Shown: positions 1 to 7,798 of the stretch, piece by piece
Layout of the letters: the number at the start of each line of letters is the position of its first letter
Position numbering within the stretch: the stretch's first letter is position 1
NCBI RefSeq assembly: GCF_036568765.1
Contig: NZ_DATCRY010000191.1
Coordinates: 1-28,409, forward strand
Source: GSA-30 sp036568765
Lineage (GTDB): Bacteria > Pseudomonadota > Gammaproteobacteria > Xanthomonadales > Rhodanobacteraceae
Length of the DNA stretch: 28,409 bases
Direction of reading: 5' to 3'
Translations under genes and position numbers: made by a program
Notes under the pieces: model-generated
What the model was told of the DNA's origin: nothing
What the model saw: the letters and a program-made list of their open reading frames with translations, nothing else
Databases searched by the model: none

Positions 1-35
1 CCCCGCCGACGCCACGCCCCATCGTCCGCCCCTGC

Positions 36-41
36 TATACT
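36..41 (+). promoter_or_regulatory. Candidate -10 element of a frr promoter
   Basis: TATACT preceded by TG one base upstream (TGCTATACT) looks like an extended -10 element, 31 bases before the frr ATG. No -35 resembling TTGACA is visible 16-18 bases upstream. The same nine-base word GCTATACTT occurs at almost the same distance before accA. Inference from motif only. Confidence 0.4.
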
Positions 42-72
42 TAACCGCTTGCACGTTTACAGGGTGACACCC

Positions 73-630
73 ATGCTCAATGACATCAAGAACGATGCCC
101 AGACCCGCATGGGCAAGAGCATCGACTCGCTCAAGCACGACCTGACCCGCCTGCGCACCGGTCGCGCCAGCACCTCGCTGGTGGATAACCTGCGCGTACC
201 GGCCTATGGCTCGGACATGCCGCTTAACCAGGTCGCTTCGGTGAGCCTGGGCGATGCTCGCTCCATCGTCATCACGCCTTTCGACAAGACGCTGGTCGCT
301 CCGATCGAAAAGGCTATTCTGGGTTCGGATATCGGCATTACGCCGACCACCGCCGGCACGGTCATCCGCCTGAACCTGCCGCCGCTCACCGAAGAGCGCC
401 GTCGTGAACTTGCCAAGCACGTGGCTCACGAAGGCGAGAACGCGAAGATCGCGATCCGCAATGTGCGCCGTGATGCGCTGCAACAGGTCAAGGACCTGCA
501 GAAGAAGAACGAGATCACCGAGGACGACGAACGTCGTGCCGAGGAAGACATCCAGAAGCTGACCGATCGTTTCGTCAAGGAAGTGGACGAGGTGGTCAAG
601 CACAAGGAACAGGAGCTGATGGCTGTCTAA
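73..630 (+). CDS. frr: Ribosome recycling factor
   Basis: Ribosome recycling factor (RRF) splits post-termination ribosomes together with EF-G and acts in the cytoplasm. The 185-residue product has the family's usual length. It shows the expected elements: a helical N-terminus (MLNDIKNDAQTRMGKSI), the conserved LRTGRAS segment, the central beta domain with ITPFDK, and the C-terminal helix around NLPPLTEERRREL and KDEAR-like charged repeats. The start at ATG 73 is preferred over an in-frame TTG at 49 because it gives the canonical N-terminus; AGGGTG lies 6 bases upstream of it. In proteobacteria frr normally follows pyrH, which would lie just left of the window. uppS follows after a hairpin-containing gap. 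Identification is secure. Confidence 0.97.
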   Translation: MLNDIKNDAQTRMGKSIDSLKHDLTRLRTGRASTSLVDNLRVPAYGSDMPLNQVASVSLGDARSIVITPFDKTLVAPIEKAILGSDIGITPTTAGTVIRLNLPPLTEERRRELAKHVAHEGENAKIAIRNVRRDALQQVKDLQKKNEITEDDERRAEEDIQKLTDRFVKEVDEVVKHKEQELMAV

Positions 631-642
631 AGCCATCGTCTT

Positions 643-672
643 GTCCGCCTGCCGCCACGTCGGCAGGCGGAC
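643..672 (+). terminator. Strong GC-rich hairpin between frr and uppS
   Basis: A perfect 12-base inverted repeat (GTCCGCCTGCCG / CGGCAGGCGGAC) with a 6-base loop begins 12 bases after the frr stop. No U-tract follows on either strand, so it is not a textbook intrinsic terminator. It could be a processing or pausing site, a 3' stabilising stem, or a Rho-assisted terminator. Structure seen directly; function inferred. Confidence 0.5.
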
Positions 673-800
673 ATCCTGCATAATCCATCCATCGGGAAGT
701 GCACCGAAAATCGCATCAAGGCGCACGCCCGCCCTTCATCCGCGCTCAAGCGGCCTCGCTCATTGAGAAGAAGGCAGCACGGTTTCGCCCTTGCATATTC

Positions 801-1538
801 ATGACTGATTCCAAGCCCAGCGCTATTCCGCGCCACATCGCCATCGTGATGGACGGCAACGGCCGCTGGGCCAAGGCACGCCATCGCCCGCGTACTTTCG
901 GCCACAATGCTGGCCGCAAATCCGTGCGCGAAGCGATCGAAGGCTGTATCCGCCAGGGCGTCTCGGCGCTGACCTTGTTCGCGTTCTCCAGCGAAAACTG
1001 GAACCGCCCGGAAGACGAAGTCGGCGCGCTCATGGAGTTGTTCGTCAAGGCGCTCGACAAGGAAATGGACGAATTGCACGAGCAGCAGATCCGTGTGCGC
1101 TTCGTCGGCGATCTGGAAGCCTTCGAGCCGGGGCTCCGCCAGCGCATGAACGTGGCGATGTCGCGTACCGCCGGCAATACACGGCTGCAGCTGAATATCG
1201 CGGTCAACTACGGCGGGCGCTGGGACATCGTGCAGGCAGCACGCAAGGCCAGCGAAGCGGTGGCGCGCGGAGAAATACGCCCCGAGGATATCGACGAAGC
1301 CCTGTTCGGCCATTGGGCCTGCCTCGCGGACCTGCCGCCGCTGGACCTGTTCATCCGTACCGGCGGCGAATTCCGAGTCAGCAACTTCCTGTTGTGGCAG
1401 CTCGCGTATGCCGAGCTGTATTTCACCGATACGCTCTGGCCGGATTTCGACCAGGCCAGCCTGCAACAAGCCATCGATGACTACGCCCGGCGCGAGCGCC
1501 GGTTCGGCCGCACCGGCGACCAGGTCGCCAAGGGCTGA
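801..1538 (+). CDS. uppS: Undecaprenyl diphosphate synthase (cis-prenyltransferase)
   Basis: UppS condenses farnesyl-PP with eight isopentenyl-PP units to make C55 undecaprenyl-PP, the lipid carrier for peptidoglycan and O-antigen. The 245-residue product carries the family signatures: HIAIVMDGNGRWA near the N-terminus with the catalytic Asp at residue 18, the GHNAGRKSVRE segment, TLFAFSSENWNRP, and the C-terminal IRTGGEFRVSNFLLWQ and YAELYFTDTLWPDF motifs that contact IPP and magnesium. ATG 801 places the catalytic motif at the usual distance; an upstream in-frame GTG at 699 would add a 34-residue tail without homology. No clear Shine-Dalgarno precedes 801. cdsA follows 10 bases after the stop, so the two are probably cotranscribed. 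Confidence 0.96.
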   Translation: MTDSKPSAIPRHIAIVMDGNGRWAKARHRPRTFGHNAGRKSVREAIEGCIRQGVSALTLFAFSSENWNRPEDEVGALMELFVKALDKEMDELHEQQIRVRFVGDLEAFEPGLRQRMNVAMSRTAGNTRLQLNIAVNYGGRWDIVQAARKASEAVARGEIRPEDIDEALFGHWACLADLPPLDLFIRTGGEFRVSNFLLWQLAYAELYFTDTLWPDFDQASLQQAIDDYARRERRFGRTGDQVAKG

Positions 1539-1548
1539 CGAGGACCTC

Positions 1549-2364
1549 ATGCTTCAGCGAGTCATAACCGCCCTGCTGCTCTTTCCCTTCGCGCTGCTAT
1601 TGATCTTGTGGCCGCCGACGGCCATCTTCGCTCCGCTGGTGGCCATCGCCTTCCTCGCCGCCCTGTGGGAATGGACCAGCCTTTGCGGCATCGTCCATGT
1701 CGGGCTGCGCTTCGCCCTGCTGGCGGCCTCGGCGGCTATCTTCGTCGGGCTGTGGTGGCTGCGCGACAGCGCCGCCTGGCCGGCCATCGTTATCGTGGGC
1801 CTGCTCTGGTGGATCGTGGCCTGCCTGTGGCTGCGCCACTTCGCCTTTGGCGCGGCACCCACACGCGAGAACCGGTTGCTCAAGCTGGCCGCCGGTGCGT
1901 TGATCGTCTTCCCGGCCTGGGTGGCGGCATTGATGATCCGGCGCGACGAACCGCACGGCCACTGGTGGGTCTTCCTCGCCCTGGCCATCGTCTGGGCCGC
2001 CGATATCGGCGCTTATTTCAGTGGCCGCCTGTTCGGCAAGCGCAAACTGGCGCCGACGATCAGCCCAGGCAAGACCTGGGCGGGTGTCTATGGGGCGCTG
2101 GTTGGCGGCGCGCTGGTCGCCGGTATCGGTGGAAACCTACTGGGCGTTAGCGGCGTCAAGCTCGGCTGCCTGGTCGTGCTATCTCTGTTTACCGTCGTCG
2201 CATCGATTGTCGGCGACCTGTTGGAAAGCCTCATGAAGCGCCACGCCGCGGTAAAGGACTCCGGCCGCCTGTTTCCCGGCCACGGCGGCCTGCTCGACCG
2301 CCTGGACAGCGTTTTTGCCGCCTTGCCGGTGTTTGCGGCGGGCAAGTTCCTGCTCGGCCTATGA
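1549..2364 (+). CDS. cdsA: Phosphatidate cytidylyltransferase (CDP-diglyceride synthase)
   Basis: CdsA is an inner membrane enzyme converting phosphatidic acid and CTP to CDP-diacylglycerol, the precursor of all phospholipids. The 271-residue product is highly hydrophobic with about eight membrane segments, beginning MLQRVITALLLFPFALLL. It ends with the family signature S-x2-KR-x4-KD-x2-R-x-FPGHGG-x2-DR from about residue 227, with the metal-binding Asp residues near 237 and 250. ATG 1549 follows an AGGA four bases upstream and lies 10 bases after uppS. Its stop codon overlaps the dxr start (ATGA), suggesting translational coupling. Family length agrees. Confidence 0.95.
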   Translation: MLQRVITALLLFPFALLLILWPPTAIFAPLVAIAFLAALWEWTSLCGIVHVGLRFALLAASAAIFVGLWWLRDSAAWPAIVIVGLLWWIVACLWLRHFAFGAAPTRENRLLKLAAGALIVFPAWVAALMIRRDEPHGHWWVFLALAIVWAADIGAYFSGRLFGKRKLAPTISPGKTWAGVYGALVGGALVAGIGGNLLGVSGVKLGCLVVLSLFTVVASIVGDLLESLMKRHAAVKDSGRLFPGHGGLLDRLDSVFAALPVFAAGKFLLGL

Positions 2365-3548
2365 CCCCCCCTGTCCGCAAGATCGCCGTACTCGGTGCTA
2401 CCGGCTCGATCGGCGGCAGCACGCTGGATGTGATTGCGCGCCATCCCGATCGCTTCCGCGCCACGGTACTGACCGCGCAACGCAATGTGGATGGGCTGGC
2501 GGCACTGTGTGCGACCCATCGGCCCGAGCTGGCAGTCATCGCCGATCCGGCGCTGGAGGGTCAACTGGCGCAACGCCTGCGCGCCGCGGGCGTGCACTGC
2601 GAGGTCGCCAGCGGCCACGACGCCCTGACCGCGGCAGCCGCCGGCCCGTTGTGCGATACCGTCGTAGCAGCCATCGTCGGTGCCGCCGGACTGGATTCGA
2701 GCCTGGCCGCGGCCCGCTCGGGCAAGCGCCTGCTGCTGGCGAACAAAGAGTCGATCGTCATGGCCGGCGAGCTGTTGCTGCGCGCGCTGGCCGAGGGTGG
2801 CGGTGAGCTGATCCCCGTCGACTCTGAGCACAACGCGATCTTCCAGTGCTTGCCGGGCGGTCGACCCGACCTGGAGGCCAGCGGCGTGCGCAAGCTGATC
2901 CTGACCGCCTCGGGCGGACCGTTCCGCGGTCGAACGCGAGCCGAACTCGCCGGTGTGACGCCCGACGAGGCCTGCAAGCACCCCAAGTGGTCGATGGGCC
3001 GGAAGATTTCGGTCGATTCGGCCACCTTGATGAACAAGGGTCTGGAGGTCATTGAGGCGCACTATCTGTTTGGCGCGCCGGTCGATCGCATCGACGTGCT
3101 GGTGCACCCGCAGAGCCTGGTTCATTCGCTGGTGGAGTACCTGGACGGCTCGGTGCTGGCCCAGCTCGGCAACCCGGACATGCGCACGGCAATCGCCCAT
3201 GCCCTGGCTTGGCCGACCCGGGTCGACGCTGGAGTGTCCGTGTTGGATCTGGCGGCCAGCGGCGCGCTGGTCTTCGAAAAGCCGGATCTGGCGACCTTCC
3301 GCTGCCTTGCGCTGGCCTATCAGGCCTTGCGTGCCGGCGGGGACGCGCCGGCGATACTGAACGCAGCCAACGAAGTGGCGGTAGAGGCCTTCCTGGCCGG
3401 CGGCCTGCCTTTCCTTTCGATCCCCGATCTGGTCGAAAGCGTACTTATGGAACTGCCGCGTGCGGATGTGGTCGATGTCCAGTCGCTAGTGGAGCGCGAC
3501 CGGATGGCCCGAGAGGTCGCCCGGCGGGTGCTCCGCTGCGCTTGCTGA
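2361..3548 (+). CDS. dxr: 1-deoxy-D-xylulose 5-phosphate reductoisomerase
   Basis: Dxr (IspC) rearranges and reduces DXP to 2-C-methyl-D-erythritol 4-phosphate using NADPH and a divalent metal, the committed step of the MEP isoprenoid pathway. The 395-residue protein has the NADPH loop GATGSIG at residues 12-18, LLANKESIVMAGE near 125-137, metal ligands in VDSEHNAIFQ (Asp154, Glu156), the substrate loop HPKWSMG (207-213) and NKGLE with Glu229 as the likely third ligand. The start overlaps the cdsA stop by four bases. The pathway's product feeds UppS and IspA, both encoded in this window. Confidence 0.97.
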   Translation: MTPPVRKIAVLGATGSIGGSTLDVIARHPDRFRATVLTAQRNVDGLAALCATHRPELAVIADPALEGQLAQRLRAAGVHCEVASGHDALTAAAAGPLCDTVVAAIVGAAGLDSSLAAARSGKRLLLANKESIVMAGELLLRALAEGGGELIPVDSEHNAIFQCLPGGRPDLEASGVRKLILTASGGPFRGRTRAELAGVTPDEACKHPKWSMGRKISVDSATLMNKGLEVIEAHYLFGAPVDRIDVLVHPQSLVHSLVEYLDGSVLAQLGNPDMRTAIAHALAWPTRVDAGVSVLDLAASGALVFEKPDLATFRCLALAYQALRAGGDAPAILNAANEVAVEAFLAGGLPFLSIPDLVESVLMELPRADVVDVQSLVERDRMAREVARRVLRCAC

Positions 3549-3582
3549 TAAGCTTAAGGCCCCTGCGGACACGTTCCTTTTG

Positions 3583-4935
3583 ATGAATCCCTTCTTCGGC
3601 TCGGTATTTTGGCTACTGGTCACGCTCGGCGTACTGGTGACCTTCCACGAGTTTGGCCATTACTGGGTCGCGCGACGCTGCGGCGTCAAGGTGCTGCGTT
3701 TTTCGGTCGGCTTCGGCACGCCGATCTGGCGGCGCATCGGCAAGGACGGCACGGAGTATCAAATCGCCGCGATTCCGCTCGGCGGCTACGTCAAGATGCT
3801 CGACGCCCGCGAGGGCGAAGTCGATCCAGAGCTGCGCGATCAAGAGTTCACCGCCAAGTCGGTGTGGAAACGCATCGCCATTGTCGCTGCCGGCCCCGGC
3901 TTCAACCTGATCTTCACCGTGTTCGCGTTCTGGGCGATGTTCATGCTGGGCAAGCCGGATTATGCGCCGGTGGTCAGCGCTACGCCGCAGACGCTGGCTG
4001 CCGAAGCCGGCATTCGCAACGGCGATCGCGTGCTCGAAGTGGATGGCAAGCCCGTGGACACCATCAGCGACGCCATGGAAGCGGTCGCCAATGGCCTGCT
4101 CGGCCGTGAACCGCTACCACTGCTCGTGCGCGGCACAGATGGCGCCCAACGTACCGTGGTGCTGCCGCTGAACAAGCTGCCACCCGGACAGGACATTGTT
4201 CAATACATGGGCAAGCTCGGCCTTTCCCTGGCACCGCCGACAGCGGCGATCGGCAAGGTGACCGAGGGCGAAGCGGCTGCGGCAGCCGGCCTGCAGGGCG
4301 GCGATCGCATCCTCAGCGTCAACGGTCAGCCGATCGGTGACTGGCTGGACTTCCAGAAACTCATTCCTGCCGAGGCGACGAAGTCGCCGCGACTGAGTGT
4401 CGCGGTCGAGCGCGACGGCAAGGTGTTGCCGCCGATCGTGGTGACTGCCCGCTTCAAATCGCTGCAAGGCCAGCCGGCGGGCTGGGTCATCGGCGTGGCG
4501 CCCATGCCGATGGAGCAGGTGGTGCAGCATTTCGGGCCAGTACGCGCGTTGGGCGAATCGCTCAGGTCCACCTGGGACCGTACAGCCGCCACGTTCAACA
4601 TGATCGCCAAGCTGATCACCGGCGAGGCTTCGACCAAGAATCTGTCCGGCGTGGTGGGCATCGCCCAGGTCGCCAATCAGATGGCCGGCCAGGGCCTGAC
4701 GCCCTTCCTCGAGTTCCTCGGCCTGGTCTCGCTGAGCCTGGCGATCATCAACCTGCTGCCTATCCCCGTCTTGGACGGGGGCCACCTGCTGTATTACCTT
4801 ATTGAGTTGGTCAAAGGCAGCCCTGTCAGTGAGCGCACGATGATGGCCGGACAATACGTCGGCCTCGCCTTGCTGCTCACCATGATGGGACTGGCGTTCT
4901 ACAACGATATTCACCGCATCATCCTGCCTTCGTGA
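3583..4935 (+). CDS. rseP: RIP zinc metalloprotease RseP (site-2 protease)
   Basis: RseP is an inner membrane site-2 protease that cuts the anti-sigma factor RseA within the membrane to release sigma-E, and also clears signal peptide remnants. The 450-residue product has the zinc motif HEFGH at residues 22-26 in the first membrane segment, two PDZ domains at roughly 115-190 and 205-285 (AGIRNGDRVLEVDG and AGLQGGDRILSVNG), and the C-terminal NLLPIPVLDGGH motif whose Asp398 completes the zinc site. Start: TTG 3580 and ATG 3583 are adjacent; ATG is preferred. It lies 34 bases after dxr and before bamA, the standard order. Confidence 0.96.
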   Translation: MNPFFGSVFWLLVTLGVLVTFHEFGHYWVARRCGVKVLRFSVGFGTPIWRRIGKDGTEYQIAAIPLGGYVKMLDAREGEVDPELRDQEFTAKSVWKRIAIVAAGPGFNLIFTVFAFWAMFMLGKPDYAPVVSATPQTLAAEAGIRNGDRVLEVDGKPVDTISDAMEAVANGLLGREPLPLLVRGTDGAQRTVVLPLNKLPPGQDIVQYMGKLGLSLAPPTAAIGKVTEGEAAAAAGLQGGDRILSVNGQPIGDWLDFQKLIPAEATKSPRLSVAVERDGKVLPPIVVTARFKSLQGQPAGWVIGVAPMPMEQVVQHFGPVRALGESLRSTWDRTAATFNMIAKLITGEASTKNLSGVVGIAQVANQMAGQGLTPFLEFLGLVSLSLAIINLLPIPVLDGGHLLYYLIELVKGSPVSERTMMAGQYVGLALLLTMMGLAFYNDIHRIILPS

Positions 4936-5057
4936 CGCAAGCGGCTTGGGCCAGCGCAGGGGAACGCCTGGAACCGGCAAGCTGTGCGGCGGAGCCATGC
5001 GTCGTCCCGAAAGCGGCACGGTGCGTTGCAAGGCTATATGCCGCATCCGTTAGGGGT

Positions 5058-5129
5058 GCGGGAAGTACTCGAGGCAAGGGGTATCCCGCGCTTCACCGAA
5101 TCAGCGAAGCGGGCCTTGTGCTCGCTTCG
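5058..5129 (+). promoter_or_regulatory. bamA leader with mutually exclusive hairpins
   Basis: The 219-base gap before bamA holds several short inverted repeats. GCGGGA at 5058-5063 can pair with TCCCGC at 5084-5089. CGCTTC at 5089-5094 can pair with GAAGCG at 5106-5111, while the overlapping CGAAGCG at 5105-5111 can instead pair with CGCTTCG at 5123-5129. The last two pairings exclude each other, an attenuator-like arrangement 25 bases before the start codon. I see no convincing sigma-E promoter here. Stems are short, so function is uncertain. Confidence 0.3.
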
Positions 5130-5154
5130 TCGGAATAACCCAACGGAATCGACG

Positions 5155-7599
5155 ATGAAGCGTATCGCCGCTCTGATCCTGCTTGCCACACTCTCTGCCA
5201 ATGCGCTCGCGTTCGAGCCGTTCGTCGTTTCCGATATTCGTATCGACGGGCTTAGCCGCATCACGCCCGGGACCGTCTTCAACTACCTGCCGATCAACAA
5301 GGGCGAACGACTGACCAACGAAGGAGCGCAACGTGCGATCCGTGCGTTGTACCAGACCAAGTTCTTCAGTGACGTGGAAATGGAGCGCCAGGGCGACATC
5401 CTGGTGATCAAGGTGATGGAGCGTCCCTCGATCGCCAAACTGAACCTGCGCGGCAACAAGGACATCAAGGAAGACGATCTGCGCAAGGGCTTGAAGGAGA
5501 TCGGCCTGTCCGAAGGCGAAACCTTCGACCGCCTCTCGCTCGACCGCGTGCAGCAAGAACTGATCCGCCAGTACTACAACCGCGGCAAGTACAACGTGTC
5601 GGTCGAGCCACACGTCACTTACCTCGACCGCAACCGCGTCAGCGTGGATATCGAAATCCGCGAAGGCAAGGCGGCCAAGATCAAGGCGATCAACATCGTC
5701 GGCAATACCGCGTTTACCGACAAGGCAATCCGCAAGACCTTCGAGTCCGACACCACCAACTGGCTGTCTTGGTACTCCAAGGACGACCAGTACTCGCGCG
5801 AAAAGCTCAGCGGCGACCTGGAAAAGCTGCAGTCCTACTACATGGATCGCGGCTATGCAGACTTCGGCGTCGATTCGACCCAGGTCACCATCGCGCCGGA
5901 CAAGCGCGCTATGTATCTCACCGCCAGCATCAAGGAAGGCGAGATCTACAAGATCTCCGACATCCACCTGCTTGGCCAGTTGATCCTGCCCGAAGACACG
6001 CTGCGCCAGCTGATCTTTGTGCACAAGGACGAGACCTTCAATCGCAAGGCGATCGAGAACAGCTCCGATGCCATCAAGGGCATCCTGGCCAGCATCGGCT
6101 ACGCCTTCGCCAAGGTCACGCCGGTGCCGAAGCTGGACAAGGACAACCGTACCGTCGACCTGACCTTCTATATCGAGCCGGGCAAGCGCGTTTACGTGCG
6201 TCGTGTGGTGTTCCAGGGCAATACCCGCACCGAAGACGACGTGATGCGCCGCGAACTGCGCCAGCTCGAAGGCAGCTGGTACTCGCAGCCGGCGATCGAC
6301 CGTTCGAAGATCCGTCTGCAACGCCTGGGTTATTTCAAGAAGGTCGATGTCGACAAGGCCCTGGTGCCCGGCACCGAAGACCAGGTCGATCTGACCTATA
6401 AGGTGGAAGAACAGTCCGCCGGTAGCCTGATGTTCGGCGTGGGCTACTCGCAGTTCTCCGGCATCATCCTGTCGGCCTCGGTCTCGCAGAACAACTTCCT
6501 GGGTACCGGCGACAGCTTCACCGTCGGCGCACAGCGCAGCGACTACTCCACCAGTATCAGTGCGAGCTATTACAACCCGTACCTGACGGATAACAACATC
6601 GGTATCGGCTATACGGCGGCGTTCACGCGAACCGACTACGGCGATACGAACAACGACTTCGTGAACTACACCACGAGCCAGAAGTCGTTCACCACGTTCC
6701 TGAACTTCCCGATCACCGAAACGGACAACATCCGCGCCGGCCTCGGCCTGAACAGCAACAAGATCAACCTGCAGATCGACCAGATCGACCCTACCACCGG
6801 CCAGATCGTCACCTCGCAGTTCTCGCCTCAGGAGCTGATCGACTACCAGAACGCGCTAGGCCACAAGACCATCCATTCCTGGACCGGTCAGCTGGGCTGG
6901 ACCCACGATACCCGTAACGGCTACTGGGCGCCGACGCGCGGCGGCCTGATGTCGGTCAACACCAATATCGCCCTGCCCGGCTCCACCGTGCAGTTCTACA
7001 AGCTCGATCTGGAAGCCAACCATTACTGGCCGATCGGTCGTGGCTTCGTGCTGTACCTGGACGGCCAGGTGGGCTACGGCGATACCTATGGCAACCAGAC
7101 CTATTCAAATACGTTCGGTGCTAACGAGAAGGGACAGCCAATCAGCTTCCCCTTCTGGGAAAACTACTTCTCCGGCGGTGTGCGCGACGTGCGTGGTTTC
7201 CAGGACAACACCCTGGGCCCGAAGCTCTGCGTGCCTTACACACCCGGCCAGGTCAGCAAGCCGAACAAGGATGGAACCTGCTCAAATAGCCTCTACACCT
7301 TCGCCCAGCCCATCGGTGGCGCATTCAAGGTACTGGGCACGGCGCAGGTCTACCTGCCGTTGCCGTTCCTCAAGGATGTCAACACCGCTCGCGTTTCCTG
7401 GTTCGTCGACGTCGGCAATGTGTATCAGAGCTACAGCGCCTTCAACGCCAGCGATTTGCGTGCATCGACCGGCTTGTCGCTGCAGTGGCAGGCGCCGATC
7501 GGCCCGCTGATCATCAACTTCGCCGTGCCGATCCGTTCCAAGGAAGAAGATCGTCACTACGAAGAGCGCATTCAGTTCACCTTCGGCAGCCAGTTCTGA
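5155..7599 (+). CDS. bamA: Outer membrane protein assembly factor BamA
   Basis: BamA is the essential Omp85 channel of the BAM complex that folds and inserts beta-barrel proteins into the outer membrane. The 814-residue product begins with a signal peptide (MKRIAALILLATLSANALA, cleavage probably before FEPF). Five POTRA domains follow over about residues 22-420, starting FVVSDIRIDGLSRITPGTV. A C-terminal 16-stranded barrel carries the loop-6 VRGF motif at residues 679-682 and ends in the terminal Phe (FTFGSQF) expected of a barrel protein. ATG 5155 is chosen because it begins the signal peptide. Barrel extracellular loops contain low-conservation inserts (for example around PKLCVPYTPGQ, with two cysteines in that loop region). 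A strong terminator follows. Confidence 0.97.
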   Translation: MKRIAALILLATLSANALAFEPFVVSDIRIDGLSRITPGTVFNYLPINKGERLTNEGAQRAIRALYQTKFFSDVEMERQGDILVIKVMERPSIAKLNLRGNKDIKEDDLRKGLKEIGLSEGETFDRLSLDRVQQELIRQYYNRGKYNVSVEPHVTYLDRNRVSVDIEIREGKAAKIKAINIVGNTAFTDKAIRKTFESDTTNWLSWYSKDDQYSREKLSGDLEKLQSYYMDRGYADFGVDSTQVTIAPDKRAMYLTASIKEGEIYKISDIHLLGQLILPEDTLRQLIFVHKDETFNRKAIENSSDAIKGILASIGYAFAKVTPVPKLDKDNRTVDLTFYIEPGKRVYVRRVVFQGNTRTEDDVMRRELRQLEGSWYSQPAIDRSKIRLQRLGYFKKVDVDKALVPGTEDQVDLTYKVEEQSAGSLMFGVGYSQFSGIILSASVSQNNFLGTGDSFTVGAQRSDYSTSISASYYNPYLTDNNIGIGYTAAFTRTDYGDTNNDFVNYTTSQKSFTTFLNFPITETDNIRAGLGLNSNKINLQIDQIDPTTGQIVTSQFSPQELIDYQNALGHKTIHSWTGQLGWTHDTRNGYWAPTRGGLMSVNTNIALPGSTVQFYKLDLEANHYWPIGRGFVLYLDGQVGYGDTYGNQTYSNTFGANEKGQPISFPFWENYFSGGVRDVRGFQDNTLGPKLCVPYTPGQVSKPNKDGTCSNSLYTFAQPIGGAFKVLGTAQVYLPLPFLKDVNTARVSWFVDVGNVYQSYSAFNASDLRASTGLSLQWQAPIGPLIINFAVPIRSKEEDRHYEERIQFTFGSQF

Positions 7600-7619
7600 C
7601 GTTTCCGTCGGGTGGTTTG

Positions 7620-7646
7620 AAAAAAGCCGGCTTGTCCGGCTTTTTT
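7620..7646 (+). terminator. Rho-independent terminator after bamA
   Basis: AAAAAAGCCGG, loop CTTGT, CCGGCTTTTTT: a perfect 11-base stem with a run of six T at its 3' end, 20 bases after the bamA stop. The matching A-run makes it symmetrical, so it could also work on the opposite strand, although no gene faces it there. It separates the bamA and lpxD transcription units. Confidence 0.93.
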
Positions 7647-7768
7647 CTTGCCCGGTTACCGGGTGCGATCACGTAGATGCGACCGCCCCGCCGCAGCCAA
7701 AGCCGCTCGTTCAAGATAGTCAGGCCCGCCTGAAGCCGACAGAAGTCGGCCTAAACAGCCGCTTGCCC

Positions 7769-7774
7769 TACAAT
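7769..7774 (+). promoter_or_regulatory. Candidate -10 element of lpxD promoter
   Basis: TACAAT lies 24 bases before the lpxD ATG and downstream of the bamA terminator, where a new promoter is needed. No good -35 hexamer is visible. A small hairpin (GCCGAC, AGAA, GTCGGC, 7735-7750) sits where the -35 region would be and could be an operator or chance. Confidence 0.35.
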
Positions 7775-7798
7775 AGCCCACTGGTCCCGGAGAACCTC

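Noticed and set aside
2088..3200. A 370-residue reverse frame opposite cdsA and dxr
   Set aside because: Composition is typical of a shadow frame, with no motif; both forward genes are secure.
4936..5154. A sigma-E promoter (GGAAC type) before bamA, as in E. coli
   Set aside because: GGAACC occurs near 4971 but no TCTGA-like -10 lies 16-17 bases downstream.
5101..6321. A 406-residue reverse frame opposite bamA
   Set aside because: Opposes the POTRA coding region; the sequence shows no domain and no ribosome binding site.
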